Below, piece after piece: positions 19,667 through 29,408 of a stretch of DNA of 50,270 bases. Source of the DNA: an uncultured Clostridia bacterium (GTDB taxonomy: Bacteria > Bacillota > Clostridia > TANB77 > CAG-508); NCBI GenBank assembly GCA_947626735.1, contig CANQTK010000007.1:1-50270 (forward strand), written 5' to 3'. The position numbers were made by a program, and so were the translations under genes. The notes below the pieces were generated by a model that made no database searches, had not been told where the DNA came from, and saw only the letters and a list, made by a program, of their open reading frames with translations. Each line of letters starts with the position of its first letter. Position 1 is the stretch's first letter.

Positions 19667-19692
19667 CACTTTGGAAATTTTTGCATAAAATA
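19667..19692 (+). promoter_or_regulatory. Possible sigma-K/sigma-E-type promoter
   Basis: CATAAAATA (19684-19692) fits the CATAnnnTA -10 pattern of mother-cell sigma factors, with an AAC 16 nt upstream as a candidate -35. The start codon is about 20 nt downstream with GAGGTGATC in between. The assignment is tentative because AT-rich DNA yields such matches by chance. Confidence 0.3.
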
Positions 19693-19714
19693 GCTATATA
19701 TGAGGTGATCTATT

Positions 19715-20038
19715 ATGAAGAATGAAGCTAATTTTGATAATCATTTTCCTGATTTTGAACAATTTATTTCTTCTTTTGAAACAGATTCTAGTACCTCTTC
19801 TAGTAGCGATACAAGCAATCCCTTTTCTACTATTGATATGAATACGATTCTCAAAATAAAACAAATTATGGAAAAAATGAACCAGAAAAAAAATGATCCT
19901 AGATCTAATCTGCTTCTTTCCTTAAAACCTTACTTGAAGCCTAGTAGAAAGCAAAAAGTAGACCAGTATATTCAACTCTTTAAGATGGAAAATATGATGG
20001 AGAATTTAAATTCTATGGGTGGTGAAAAGACAAAATGA
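19715..20038 (+). CDS. Small conserved-type hypothetical protein
   Basis: This 107-residue protein has an acidic, Ser/Thr-rich N-terminal half (residues 25-40 are mostly Ser, Thr and Asp). The C-terminal half is basic and helical, with IKQIMEKM and LLLSLKPYLKPSRKQKVDQ, reminiscent of small Clostridia proteins found near sporulation genes; I cannot name the family. A good GAGGTGATC ribosome site precedes ATG 19715. It overlaps the next gene by four bases (ATGA), so the two are translationally coupled. The possible sigma-K-like promoter hints at a spore-coat or mother-cell role, which is inference. Confidence 0.75.
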   Translation: MKNEANFDNHFPDFEQFISSFETDSSTSSSSDTSNPFSTIDMNTILKIKQIMEKMNQKKNDPRSNLLLSLKPYLKPSRKQKVDQYIQLFKMENMMENLNSMGGEKTK

Positions 20039-20334
20039 TGAACTTCTCACCTTTTTTTCGATTTCCTCCTTTTCGAAGACCTTATCCTTATTACTATCCT
20101 TTACATAATGAAGATGTTTCTTCTATGAATTTTTCTAAAACTCCGCCGTTCCCTAATACGGTAGAAAAAAGAAAAACAGAAACCGTAGAACCTAGCGAAG
20201 AATGTTTTGACTTTTTTGGACTTAAATTACATTTTGACGATTTGTTAATTATTGCACTTTTATTTTTCCTTTACCAAGAAGAAGTAAAAGATCCTTATTT
20301 ATATATTGCTTTAATTTTATTACTTTTAAGCTAA
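20035..20334 (+). CDS. Small hydrophobic-tail protein coupled to the upstream gene
   Basis: This 99-residue protein has a Pro/Phe/Arg-rich N terminus (FSPFFRFPPFRRPYPYYYP), a charged middle and a Leu-rich C terminus. The C terminus is two short hydrophobic stretches (DDLLIIALLFFLYQEE and DPYLYIALILLLLS) separated by a polar turn. This Leu-rich pattern recurs in small proteins of spore-forming Clostridia whose function is not established. It overlaps the previous gene by ATGA and ends at a strong bidirectional terminator, so it forms a two-gene operon. Confidence 0.75.
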   Translation: MMNFSPFFRFPPFRRPYPYYYPLHNEDVSSMNFSKTPPFPNTVEKRKTETVEPSEECFDFFGLKLHFDDLLIIALLFFLYQEEVKDPYLYIALILLLLS

Positions 20335-20338
20335 AAAA

Positions 20339-20411
20339 GTGAGCCTAGATTTTCTATCCAATGAAATTTTTAAGAAAATCTAAGGCTCACCATATTGGGC
20401 TTGTTTTTTTA
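20339..20411. terminator. Bidirectional terminator between convergent operons
   Basis: A 16-bp stem (GTGAGCCTAGATTTTC paired with its complement, one bulged A) spans 20339-20390. A T-run follows on the plus side near 20403, and an A-run precedes it so that a T-run follows on the minus side. It closes both the small-gene operon and the minC end of the shape operon. Confidence 0.85.
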
Positions 20412-21017
20412 TTCTAATACTATTTCTTCTTGTTCATTTATGTATACATAATTTTGTGTAGTTTCTTCTTGTTTTTCAAATTCTTTTATTTTGTCTGCAA
20501 TACGAATTTGTGGGCAATTTATTTTGTTTGCCGTAATTATGGCTTTTCTGTTTCCTTTTGCTCCTGCATGAGCTAATCCTCTTAGTTCGCCTAAAATTAC
20601 GATATTTTCTCCTGCAATGACTTCTGCCCCTGCATTCACATCACCTAATATAACAATGCTTCCTTCATATTCTACTTTTTGGCCGGAACGCAAAGAACCT
20701 TTATGAAAGGTAGTTTCCGAAGATTTTATTTCTTGTTCAAATCCTTTTTTTATACCATGAAGTCCCAATGTTTTTGGGCTTTCAAAATTGACTTCTACTT
20801 TTATTTCTTTTTTAATGAGTGCTTGAATTTCTTCCATTTCTTTGTTTTTTAGTACTTTTCCTGTTACTTTAATAGGGGTTTTATCTTCTTTATATAATTT
20901 TTTTAAGTCGACCAATTTTTCCTTTAGGGCATCTATTATTTCTTTTTCTTCTGCTTCTTCGTTAATTTTAATCCATATTTCTTCTTTCTTTAGTTGAATA
21001 GTAATACAATTCTTCAT
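20409..21017 (-). CDS. minC: Septum site-determining protein MinC
   Basis: MinC inhibits FtsZ assembly away from mid-cell. The 202-residue protein has a poorly conserved N-terminal domain and a C-terminal beta-helix with GSLRSGQKVEYEGSIVILGDVNAGAEV and the GELRGLAHAG segment that contacts MinD and FtsZ. It is the last gene of the mre-mrdA-minC cluster, 15 bp after mrdA, and its ribosome site is GGGAGGG. Unusually, minD and minE do not follow: a terminator and opposing genes do. MinD must be encoded elsewhere or be absent. Confidence 0.92.
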   Translation of the reverse strand: MKNCITIQLKKEEIWIKINEEAEEKEIIDALKEKLVDLKKLYKEDKTPIKVTGKVLKNKEMEEIQALIKKEIKVEVNFESPKTLGLHGIKKGFEQEIKSSETTFHKGSLRSGQKVEYEGSIVILGDVNAGAEVIAGENIVILGELRGLAHAGAKGNRKAIITANKINCPQIRIADKIKEFEKQEETTQNYVYINEQEEIVLE

Positions 21018-21032
21018 TTTATACCCTCCCTT

Positions 21033-23144
21033 TTAATTTTGGATTTGTGTTGTTGGTTTTGCATTCATGTCTTCGGTAACTCGGTTTGCATTCATACCAA
21101 AATATTCTGCTATAATATCTCTTGCAGGAACGGCTGCATTACTACCATGTTGTCCATTTTCTATCATGACTACAATGGCAATTTCTGGCTCATCAAATGG
21201 AGCAAACCCTACAAACCAAGCATGTGTTATATCTTTTCCATTGGCATCTTTTCTTTCTGTTTGGGCAGAACCCGTTTTTCCTCCTACTTCTATATTAAAG
21301 TTTCGAAAGATGGAATAAGCTGTTCCCCCTGATTCGGTAGTAACACCTTTCATTCCTTCTAATACTGCTTTTAAATTTTGTGCATGAAAAGTCACTGATT
21401 CTGTTGCTTCTTCTTCTATTCCTAAACGATTTTTTAAGTATTGTTCTACTTCTTCTTTTGGCACTTCATTTCCATTACTATCTACAATTGATTTTAGAAT
21501 GGTAACATCAATGTCGTTTCCTCCGTTGGCTAACATACTTGTATATTTGGCCATTTGAATGGCTGTAAAATTGTTGTTTTCTTGTCCTATAGCTGCCGAT
21601 AATACATTTCCTCCTGTCCAAGTTACGCCAAATTGCTTTGACGTTTCTGGACTTGCAATATGTCCTGCTTCCTCTCCTAATAGTTCTACTCCTGTTTTCT
21701 TTCCTAAACCTAATGCTTTGGTATATTTTACTAAATTTTCAATTCCTACTCTATTTCCTACTTCATAAAAGAAATAGTTACAAGATTTTACAATGGCATT
21801 GGTTACATTTAAATAACCATGTCCCGATTTATTCCAGCATTTTGGATTATAGTCAGAAGAAAATCGATAGGTTCCTACATCATTAATTTTTTCGTTGATG
21901 GTTATTTTTCCCGTTTCTAAACCGGTAATGGCGGTTACCATTTTATAGGTAGAACCTGGAGAAAAAGGAGAAGAAATAGCACGGTTGACAAAAGGATGCA
22001 TTTTAGCATAATTCGATTCGTCTTCTTTGGTATAATAATTCCACTTTTCTGTGGTAATACCGTTTACAAAATCACTAGGATCAAAATCTGGATAGCTTGC
22101 CATAGCTAAAATTTCTCCTGTTTTTACCTTCATCACAACAGCTGATGCCCCTGTTACTTCTACATGTTCCGTATTCGCAATGGCTTGCATGTTTTCCTTT
22201 AATGCTGTTTCTGTTACTTGTTGCAAATTAGCATCAATGGTTAAGATAACATCTGATCCGCTAATGGCTTCTTCTGCTACATATTCATCGGTAATGGTAC
22301 CATCTACTGCCATATCAATTTGTCTAATGCCATTTGTTCCTTTTAAGTAGTCTTCCATAATATATTCAATACCTATTTTCCCGATAATATCGTTTTGTGT
22401 ATAACGATCTTGTTTTTCTTTATATTCTTCTGCATCAATTTTTCCAATATATCCTAATAGGTGAGAAGCTAAACTTCCCGATGGGTAGCTTCTAATCGCT
22501 TTGGTTGTAATATTAACGCCCGGAAATTCAGCATTTTGCTCACTTAGTTCTGCAATGGTCGTTTCTTTTAGTCCACTTGCTAGTTCTACTGACCTGATGC
22601 TACTATAGCCATTTTGTGAAATAGCATAACGAAGTGTCATAATTTTTCGTGCTTCTTGTAGATTTTCATTGGTGATTTCATATTTCTCTTTTAAGATGTT
22701 AAAACATTCTTCTGCTGTTTTATTTTCTTCTATTTTATTTTTTTCTTTCCACTCTTTTTGGGATTCTTCCCCTATGGTAAAAGCAAATGGCTCTATTTGT
22801 ATTGGTAAAGAATCGACATATGCATCTCCATTTTTCTCTAAAATTTGTGTTATTTTTAGTAAAGTTTTATTTAAAGTTTGTGTATCTATTTTCGTTTTGT
22901 ATAGTTCTAGACTATACCCTAATGTTGTTGTTGCGAGTTTATTTCCAGATTGGTCTAAGATATTTCCTCTGGCCGCTTCTAAAACACTTTCTCTAGTTAA
23001 TCTGGTATTAGACTGTTCTCTATATTCCTCCCCATGTACAATTTGAAGGTTAAATAGTTGAATTAATAAGACAATCCCTATCATATAAATAAAAACAGAT
23101 ACCATGTTATACCTTAGTTTTGTTTTTTTGTCTCTTGTATTCAA
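21033..23144 (-). CDS. mrdA: Penicillin-binding protein 2, elongasome D,D-transpeptidase
   Basis: This class B PBP cross-links peptidoglycan during lateral wall growth together with MreBCD. It has one N-terminal membrane helix (about 12-35), a dimerisation/pedestal domain and a transpeptidase domain. The active-site motifs are STYK (near residue 398), SCN (KSCNYFF) and KTG (GGKTGSAQT). I place the start at TTG 23144, because the GAGGTG ribosome site covers the alternative GTG three codons upstream, giving 703 residues. It follows mreD by 16 bp and precedes minC by 15 bp. CGG occurs about a dozen times out of frame and never in frame, and the gene is intact. Confidence 0.93.
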   Translation of the reverse strand: MNTRDKKTKLRYNMVSVFIYMIGIVLLIQLFNLQIVHGEEYREQSNTRLTRESVLEAARGNILDQSGNKLATTTLGYSLELYKTKIDTQTLNKTLLKITQILEKNGDAYVDSLPIQIEPFAFTIGEESQKEWKEKNKIEENKTAEECFNILKEKYEITNENLQEARKIMTLRYAISQNGYSSIRSVELASGLKETTIAELSEQNAEFPGVNITTKAIRSYPSGSLASHLLGYIGKIDAEEYKEKQDRYTQNDIIGKIGIEYIMEDYLKGTNGIRQIDMAVDGTITDEYVAEEAISGSDVILTIDANLQQVTETALKENMQAIANTEHVEVTGASAVVMKVKTGEILAMASYPDFDPSDFVNGITTEKWNYYTKEDESNYAKMHPFVNRAISSPFSPGSTYKMVTAITGLETGKITINEKINDVGTYRFSSDYNPKCWNKSGHGYLNVTNAIVKSCNYFFYEVGNRVGIENLVKYTKALGLGKKTGVELLGEEAGHIASPETSKQFGVTWTGGNVLSAAIGQENNNFTAIQMAKYTSMLANGGNDIDVTILKSIVDSNGNEVPKEEVEQYLKNRLGIEEEATESVTFHAQNLKAVLEGMKGVTTESGGTAYSIFRNFNIEVGGKTGSAQTERKDANGKDITHAWFVGFAPFDEPEIAIVVMIENGQHGSNAAVPARDIIAEYFGMNANRVTEDMNAKPTTQIQN

Positions 23145-23160
23145 ACTAGTCACCTCTTTT

Positions 23161-23694
23161 TTAAAAATATCGTGTTAAGATTGCTTGCTGTTTAAATAAT
23201 TCTTCTATTTTATATCCTAACTTTTGCATGATAGGGTATAAAATAATTGTTAAAATGGTATTGTATAGTACTTCTTTCCATAAGATGTTAAGGAATGGTA
23301 GGATTTCTACGTAAATGGATAATTGAAAGATTTGCAAAACATAACTTCCTATTTCAAAAACACAAGTACTTCCTATTACCATAAGCATCATGGTTAATTT
23401 GCTTTCTTTGGAAAAATTTTTATCAAAATAACTGCCAATGAAGGCAATAACAGCAAACATAATCGCAGAAGTGCCAATGTTTTTTCCTACCATGAGGTCT
23501 AAAAATAAGCCGATGATAATTGCAAATGGAATGCCTATTTTTAGACCAGCAAATAAACTAATAAAGAGAACCAATATAATAAAAATATTTGGCTTTACTC
23601 CAGCTATGGTGAACCATGAAAAAAAATTTGCCTGAAGAAAATAAAAAAGCAAAAAGATACTTATTAAAATAATGATGGTAAATGCTTTTTTCAT
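23161..23694 (-). CDS. mreD: Rod shape-determining protein MreD
   Basis: MreD is the small integral membrane partner of MreC in the elongasome. The 177 residues form about five hydrophobic helices with few charged residues, as expected for the family. The start at 23694 follows AGGAGG. It lies between mreC and mrdA in the conserved order. Sequence conservation in this family is low, so position and topology carry much of the assignment. Confidence 0.9.
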   Translation of the reverse strand: MKKAFTIIILISIFLLFYFLQANFFSWFTIAGVKPNIFIILVLFISLFAGLKIGIPFAIIIGLFLDLMVGKNIGTSAIMFAVIAFIGSYFDKNFSKESKLTMMLMVIGSTCVFEIGSYVLQIFQLSIYVEILPFLNILWKEVLYNTILTIILYPIMQKLGYKIEELFKQQAILTRYF

Positions 23695-23764
23695 TTCTTC
23701 CTCCTATCTTTTTATGGATACCTTACTTAAAATTTGTCCCATCTGAACTAATAAAGGACTGTTC

Positions 23765-24580
23765 TTAATTGGTAATCACTAAAACCGTTTCTAGTTTTGC
23801 AAAGTCAACAGCCGTTTCAATGGTAGCATAACGGTCTGTAATATTTTTAGTATTGACCACTTTTTTAATGGTTCCTATATGAATTCCCTTTGGGTAAATA
23901 CCTCCTAACCCAGAGGTTTCTACTTTATCGCCTTCTAAAATAGTAGCTTGTGTAGGAATAAACGTTGCTTTTAGCATCGAATCTTGCTCCATGGTTCCTC
24001 TTGCTATCATCATATCTCTAGAAGTAGTAATAACACAGCTAATGGTACTTGCTGTATCTACAATGGTTTGTACCTTTGCTGTAGTAGAGGTTACGGAAAT
24101 AATATGTCCTACTAAGCCTTGATCGGATATGACTGGCATATTTACGTCAATGCCATCATTAGAGCCTATATTAATGATAATGGTATCCCCATAGTTACTA
24201 ATATCTTTTTGTATCACATAAGCTGGTTTTGTTTCATAGTCTGTATATTTATCTTTTAAATTTACATATTCTTTTAATGTAGTATTTTCTGATTTAATAA
24301 TTTCTAGTTCCCTTAGCATTTGTTCTAATTCACTATTTTTTTTCTTTAGTTCTTTATTTTCTTCTTGCAAATTATTAATGTTTGTAAAAAAAGTATGATT
24401 ACCTGAGATCCAGTTTTTTAAGTAGGTAAGTCCATTTTGAATTGGCATAACAAGAAGTCCTAATTCGTTTTCTACATAGGTTACGTCTTTTATTTTGATG
24501 TTCGATAAAATGACAATAATGATGAGAATAAGAATGGTAATAATAATTCCCATTTTGCTTGTCTTTTTATTTTTTAACAC
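23765..24580 (-). CDS. mreC: Rod shape-determining protein MreC
   Basis: MreC links MreB to the periplasmic cell-wall machinery. The 271-residue protein has an N-terminal membrane helix (about 11-27), a coiled coil (about 65-105, rich in Leu/Glu/Lys) and a beta-barrel domain containing NIGSNDGIDVNMPVI and GLGGIYPKGIHIG, typical of MreC. Translation starts at GTG 24580 after AGGAAG. It lies 23 bp downstream of mreB. Confidence 0.94.
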   Translation of the reverse strand: MLKNKKTSKMGIIITILILIIIVILSNIKIKDVTYVENELGLLVMPIQNGLTYLKNWISGNHTFFTNINNLQEENKELKKKNSELEQMLRELEIIKSENTTLKEYVNLKDKYTDYETKPAYVIQKDISNYGDTIIINIGSNDGIDVNMPVISDQGLVGHIISVTSTTAKVQTIVDTASTISCVITTSRDMMIARGTMEQDSMLKATFIPTQATILEGDKVETSGLGGIYPKGIHIGTIKKVVNTKNITDRYATIETAVDFAKLETVLVITN

Positions 24581-24603
24581 GTTCTACTTCCTACCTTTCT
24601 TGT

Positions 24604-25666
<1,063 letters not shown>

Positions 25667-26350
25667 CTAATTTGTCTTCTCCTTTGTTAAAATGCTTTGA
25701 AAAACGCCATCTCCTATTACGATATGGTCAATGAATTGCAAACCTAATAAGTTTGCCCCAGCTCTTATTTGTTCGGTTATGGCTATATCTTGCTTGCTAG
25801 GAGTAGCATCTCCACTAGGATGATTATGTACTAAAATGAACTTACTCATTCCTATTTTTAGAATTTCTTCAAAAATTTGTTTTAAATCTATGGTGGCAGA
25901 AGCTGTTGTTCCCACCGTAAGGTTGACTATCTTTTGTAACATGTTTTTAGTATTTAAGATTAGTATTTTTACGACTTCCCTTTTTTCATACCTTAGCTCG
26001 TCCATTAATAAATGAGCCACATCTTTTGGTTGCCTTATGGTTACATTTAAATTAAGTGGTTTTGCCATTCTTTTTGCAAGCTCACATACCGCTTTTATTT
26101 GAATTGCTTTTACTCTTCCTATACCTTTTATTTTTTTTAATTCTAATAAGGAAAGTTCTTGCAAACTTCTTAAATCTTGTTCTCCTTTGAGCGCTAAAAT
26201 ATTTTGGGCTAGTCCTACTGCTGTTTGTTCTTTCGTTCCTGTTTTTAAAATGATGGCAAGCAATTCCGAATTGGATAATAATGCTTCGCCATACATTTCT
26301 AATTTTTCATAGGGCCTTTCTGAATTTGGTAATTGTTTCATGGATAACAA
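25667..26350 (-). CDS. radC: RadC family JAB/MPN-domain protein
   Basis: The 227-residue protein has an N-terminal helix-hairpin-helix region (LKKIKGIGRVKAIQIKA) and a C-terminal JAB/MPN metalloprotease-like domain with the zinc motif HNHPSGDATPSKQD. RadC's exact role is unsettled; it is often placed in DNA repair. The TTG start at 26350 has GGAG six bases upstream; an internal ATG lies three codons later. It lies 30 bp upstream of mreB, the usual order in Clostridia and Bacilli, although maf, often found beside it, is absent. Confidence 0.93.
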   Translation of the reverse strand: MLSMKQLPNSERPYEKLEMYGEALLSNSELLAIILKTGTKEQTAVGLAQNILALKGEQDLRSLQELSLLELKKIKGIGRVKAIQIKAVCELAKRMAKPLNLNVTIRQPKDVAHLLMDELRYEKREVVKILILNTKNMLQKIVNLTVGTTASATIDLKQIFEEILKIGMSKFILVHNHPSGDATPSKQDIAITEQIRAGANLLGLQFIDHIVIGDGVFQSILTKEKTN

Positions 26351-26384
26351 TATATTCTCCTTTCTTTAAGCCCCTATTATTTTT

Positions 26385-26642
26385 CTACACTTTACGATAT
26401 ACTAATATAGCAATAATCATACCAATAATACTAGCAATATTAATTTTAAATAGCAGACCAAAAGAAATTTGTACAATGTTTAAATCTAATTCGATTGGAG
26501 AAGATAGACCAAAGCTTTGTCCATAACCAAGCCACCATAAAAAATCTACCTTTCCTGCTAATTCCCCTAGTAATCCCCCTATTACTAAGCCAGATAAAAT
26601 AAATATTAATAAAATCCATATATTTTTTTCTCTTGTTGCCAT
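26385..26642 (-). CDS. DUF4321-like small membrane protein
   Basis: This 85-residue protein has two membrane helices (about 8-30 with GLVIGGLLGELAG, and about 62-82), separated by a loop with FLWWLGYG and FGL. The pattern matches DUF4321 proteins that commonly sit next to radC/mreB in Clostridia. Their function is not known. It starts at ATG 26642 after a GAAAGGAAG ribosome site and is the first gene of the shape cluster here. Confidence 0.8.
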   Translation of the reverse strand: MATREKNIWILLIFILSGLVIGGLLGELAGKVDFLWWLGYGQSFGLSSPIELDLNIVQISFGLLFKINIASIIGMIIAILVYRKV

Positions 26643-26868
26643 ATTTTTACTTCCTTTCTTTGTTCTTTTGTTTCTATCGTTCCTATTATATACACTTTTT
26701 TGCTTTTTTTCAAGGCATTTTCTTTACTTTTTTATTTTTCTATGTTATATTCAATAGTACCTTTTTTAAAAGTTTTTCATATCATATACTAATTACCAAA
26801 TATTACTCATTTCTTTTCTAGTAAGATCATGTTATAATAAAATTATAAAAGACGAGGAGGCTATTTGC

Positions 26869-27501
26869 ATGCGTTTTGAAAAGTTAAATGAAGATAAAAT
26901 TAGAATTACACTAAGCCGTGAAGATTTAATAAAAAAAGATATTGATTTTCATACGTTTATGTCTAATTCTATTGAGTCCCAAGACTTATTTTTTGATATG
27001 TTAGAAGAAGCAGAAAAAGAAATTGGTTTTACCACAAAAGATTACTTAATTCGTCTAGAAGCTTTAGCAATGGCGGGTGGAGATTTTGTGCTAACGGTAA
27101 CGAGGACTCTTCCTGATAAAATAAAAAATAATCGTAAAAAAGTACATATCAAAAGAAAAAAAGTAAATTCTGAGGCAACTCAAATGATTTATTCTTTTGC
27201 CAGCTTTGAAGATTATTGTTCTTTTCTTACTTTTTTTGAACAGAATCAATTTAGTCCTACTCATTTAGCACAGCGTGTTTTGTTATATGAGTATCATCAC
27301 TTATACTACCTTGTATTATGCCAAATTAACCTTGGCTACCCACAATTAAAAAAATTATTTTCTTCTATTACGGAATTTGCTACTTTTGAAAATCATTCCG
27401 AGGTTTTTGCAAGCAAACTTTTAGAATCTGGTCAATTGGTGATGAAGCATAATGCCATTCGTACTGGAATAAAACATTTCTTAAAACAAAATAATGCATG
27501 A
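26869..27501 (+). CDS. mecA: Adaptor protein MecA
   Basis: MecA targets proteins such as ComK to the ClpC/ClpP protease in Firmicutes. The 210-residue sequence shows the N-terminal MRFEKLNEDKIRITLS substrate-recognition domain, a short linker and the C-terminal ClpC-binding domain (FASFEDYCSFL through LLYEYHHLYYLVL and the final acidic/helical part). The start at 26869 has GAGGAGG upstream and TATAAT at 26833-26838. It is a single gene, opposite in direction to its neighbours, and ends at a 10-bp-stem terminator. Confidence 0.9.
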   Translation: MRFEKLNEDKIRITLSREDLIKKDIDFHTFMSNSIESQDLFFDMLEEAEKEIGFTTKDYLIRLEALAMAGGDFVLTVTRTLPDKIKNNRKKVHIKRKKVNSEATQMIYSFASFEDYCSFLTFFEQNQFSPTHLAQRVLLYEYHHLYYLVLCQINLGYPQLKKLFSSITEFATFENHSEVFASKLLESGQLVMKHNAIRTGIKHFLKQNNA

Positions 27502-27525
27502 TAAGTTGTTATAAAAAGCAATTAA

Positions 27526-27555
27526 AAGCGGTATCTTCTTTTGTTGATACCGCTT
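27526..27555. terminator. Bidirectional terminator, mecA / M23 peptidase
   Basis: The 10-bp stem AAGCGGTATC / GATACCGCTT lies between the convergent mecA and peptidase genes. T-rich sequence follows on the plus side and TTTTAATT on the minus side. Confidence 0.8.
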
Positions 27556-27560
27556 CTTAT

Positions 27561-28550
27561 TTAATATAAATAATTTTGTGGATTTTGTGCTACTCCATTA
27601 ATACGTATTTCTAAATGTAGATGGTTTCCTGTGGAATCTCCCGTATTTCCTACGGTAGCAATGACCTGTCCTTGTGCTACTTGTTGACCTACTTTTACAT
27701 TTAAAGAAGTACAATGTCCATATAGAGTCTGGATTCCGTTTCCATGAGAGATAATAACATGGTTTCCGTAACCTCCGCCATAGCCATATTGAGCAAGAGT
27801 AACGGTTCCTGCTGCTGCTGCTTTAATTGGCGTACCTTTTGGAGCACCTATATCTAAGCCTTTATGACTTCTTCCCCATCTTGCACCAAATCTAGAGGTA
27901 ACCGTACCAGATACTGGTCTTATTAAAGAAATGCCTAGTGGTATTTTTTTTGTTGAAGTATTTACTCCTGTAGCTGCTATTGTATAAGATTTTTGTACGA
28001 CTACTTTCTTTTCGTATAAATCAGCTACACATTTTTCAACGGTTGCAAAGTCTTTTAGTTCTGTTTCGTATTTTTCTACCACAGATAATTGATCTTTATT
28101 ATTACTATCTTTTGCTTTTAGTTCATTTACTACTTCTTCTGCTTGTTCAAAATTGGACACATATGCTTTTTCTTCTTGGCCTATACAAATGGCATAATAG
28201 TTATAATAAGTTTGCCCTTGTTGTACAATCTTATTAAAAATTTCTTCGTCATTTGTAGGAACATCTTTTTTTAGGAAACAAAGTTGATATTCTGGTAAAC
28301 TATTAATTTCGACAAAGGCGATGTTTTCTCCATTTCCCTTTTCTATGTATTCATTAATTCTTTGTTGTAACTTACTTTTATTTTCACTATAACCAATCCA
28401 TTCTCCGTTTAAACTAACACGATAAATTGGTTTATAAATGTAAGAAATTGCTCCTATCATCAAAAAAGTAGCTAAGATAATTAGGATGGTAAATTTAGTC
28501 CAAGTGCGTATATGAACAATGGTCTTTTTTATCGTACTTATTTGAAACAA
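27561..28550 (-). CDS. Membrane-anchored M23 (LytM) peptidoglycan endopeptidase
   Basis: This 329-residue protein has one N-terminal membrane helix (about 18-40), a unique extracytoplasmic region and a C-terminal LytM domain with zinc ligands in RSHKGLDIG and HLHLEI, plus GNHVIISHGNGIQTLYGH. All expected metal ligands are present, so it should be an active cross-bridge or stem-peptide hydrolase. It could be a SpoIIQ-like sporulation factor given the organism, but the middle region does not allow that assignment. It is transcribed alone. Confidence 0.85.
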   Translation of the reverse strand: MFQISTIKKTIVHIRTWTKFTILIILATFLMIGAISYIYKPIYRVSLNGEWIGYSENKSKLQQRINEYIEKGNGENIAFVEINSLPEYQLCFLKKDVPTNDEEIFNKIVQQGQTYYNYYAICIGQEEKAYVSNFEQAEEVVNELKAKDSNNKDQLSVVEKYETELKDFATVEKCVADLYEKKVVVQKSYTIAATGVNTSTKKIPLGISLIRPVSGTVTSRFGARWGRSHKGLDIGAPKGTPIKAAAAGTVTLAQYGYGGGYGNHVIISHGNGIQTLYGHCTSLNVKVGQQVAQGQVIATVGNTGDSTGNHLHLEIRINGVAQNPQNYLY

Positions 28551-28769
28551 CTCCTATCTTTTCTTTTATTTGATAGTGTTATTTTATCTAATATTACTCT
28601 TTTTTACAAAGTTTATTTTTGGTTGTTTTTGACGTTTTTTCGTATTTCCGTAGCATTATCTCTTTTTTTATTGCGTATTCTTCCTTTTTCAAAATACGAC
28701 ATTACGACCTTTGAAATTTGAAATTTGAAATTTCTAATTTTTTAGAAAGAATGGGATTTTTTCATTGGA

Positions 28770-28818
28770 TTAAAAAATAAGTTAACCATTTTTATTTATT
28801 TTTTTCTACGGTTAACTT
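28770..28818 (-). terminator. Terminator after the CotF-like gene
   Basis: The minus-strand stem AAGTTAACC / GGTTAACTT is followed by a run of Ts. It lies 17 bp after the stop codon of the coat gene. Further along the same gap (about 28709-28735) is a short TTTGAAA tandem repeat. Confidence 0.75.
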
Positions 28819-28834
28819 ACTTTATTTCTTTTTC

Positions 28835-29077
28835 TTATTGAAGTTCTTTTTTCACTGCTTGAACTTCTTTTTCTGTTGCTACTTGTGCAGGTTGATAATA
28901 ACCCTTTGTTTGAGCTACCTTAAACAATTCATATTCAAAGCTTTCATCGTTGTTACGAATTTGTTGAATGGTTTGTCTTAACTGCATATTTTCTGTTTCT
29001 GCAATTACATTTTGGTATGTAGTAAGACTTGCTTTTATCGTATTTAAAAGATCGTTTACCATTGTTTTTTCATCCAT
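28835..29077 (-). CDS. CotF-family spore coat protein
   Basis: This 80-residue helical protein resembles the CotF/coat-F domain: DLLNTIKASLTTYQNVIAE, then LRQTIQQIRNND, FELFK-type helix and KGYYQPAQ near the end. Family members are spore coat proteins with a ferritin-like four-helix character. The ribosome site is AGGAGA. It is preceded by a second, shorter coat-like gene, with a palindromic repeat between them that could partly uncouple their expression. Confidence 0.8.
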   Translation of the reverse strand: MDEKTMVNDLLNTIKASLTTYQNVIAETENMQLRQTIQQIRNNDESFEYELFKVAQTKGYYQPAQVATEKEVQAVKKELQ

Positions 29078-29110
29078 TTTTTCTTTCTCCTCTCTGTATC
29101 CTTTTTTGCC

Positions 29111-29145
29111 AATGTCTCTTTAGGAAACGTCCCTAAAGAGACATT
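29111..29145. repeat. Palindromic repeat, copy 1
   Basis: AATGTCTCTTTAGG and its complement form a perfect 14-bp stem with a 7-nt loop containing AACGTC. It overlaps the stop codon of the upstream coat gene. Related copies lie at 33421 and 33553. Confidence 0.75.
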
Positions 29146-29332
29146 AGTTATTTAAAAATGACATTAATTTTTGTTTTGTATTTAAGGCATCTTGGGCTGA
29201 TTTTGTAAACATTTGCTTGATTTGTGGATCAACTGCTTGTGATGCATAGGTATTTAATTTTTGATAAGAAGTTTCATGCATTCCTATTAGATGTCTTAAA
29301 TTTTGTAATTCTATTTGTGTTAGGTTTGCCAT
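29144..29332 (-). CDS. Small spore coat-like protein
   Basis: This 62-residue all-helical protein (LTQIELQNLRHLIGMHETSY, then AQDALNTKQKLMSFL) resembles the N-terminal half of CotF-type proteins found in pairs in Clostridia. It starts at ATG 29332 after a GAAAGGAAG site. A sigma-G-like promoter lies just upstream, which fits late sporulation. Function is inferred from similarity and from the neighbouring CotF-like gene. Confidence 0.7.
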   Translation of the reverse strand: MANLTQIELQNLRHLIGMHETSYQKLNTYASQAVDPQIKQMFTKSAQDALNTKQKLMSFLNN

Positions 29333-29364
29333 ATTTTTCTTCCTTTCTTCTCACAATTTTTTAT

Positions 29365-29393
29365 TAGTATTTCCTTTTTGCATGGTTTTATAC
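29365..29393 (-). promoter_or_regulatory. Possible sigma-G/sigma-F promoter of the coat genes
   Basis: On the minus strand GTATA (29393-29389), a 17-nt spacer and AATACTA (29371-29365) resemble the sigma-G pattern GYATR and CAnnMTA, with one mismatch. Its position, about 33 nt before the start codon, is reasonable. Confidence 0.35.
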
Positions 29394-29408
29394 TTTATTT
29401 TCAAATTT

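Larger units (their letters stand above)
19303..19714. other. Divergent intergenic region
   Basis: This 412-bp AT-rich region lies between the leftward surface-protein gene and the rightward small-gene pair. It contains the sigma-A promoter on the left and a possible sporulation promoter on the right. The middle (about 19400-19650) shows nothing I can assign. Confidence 0.4.
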
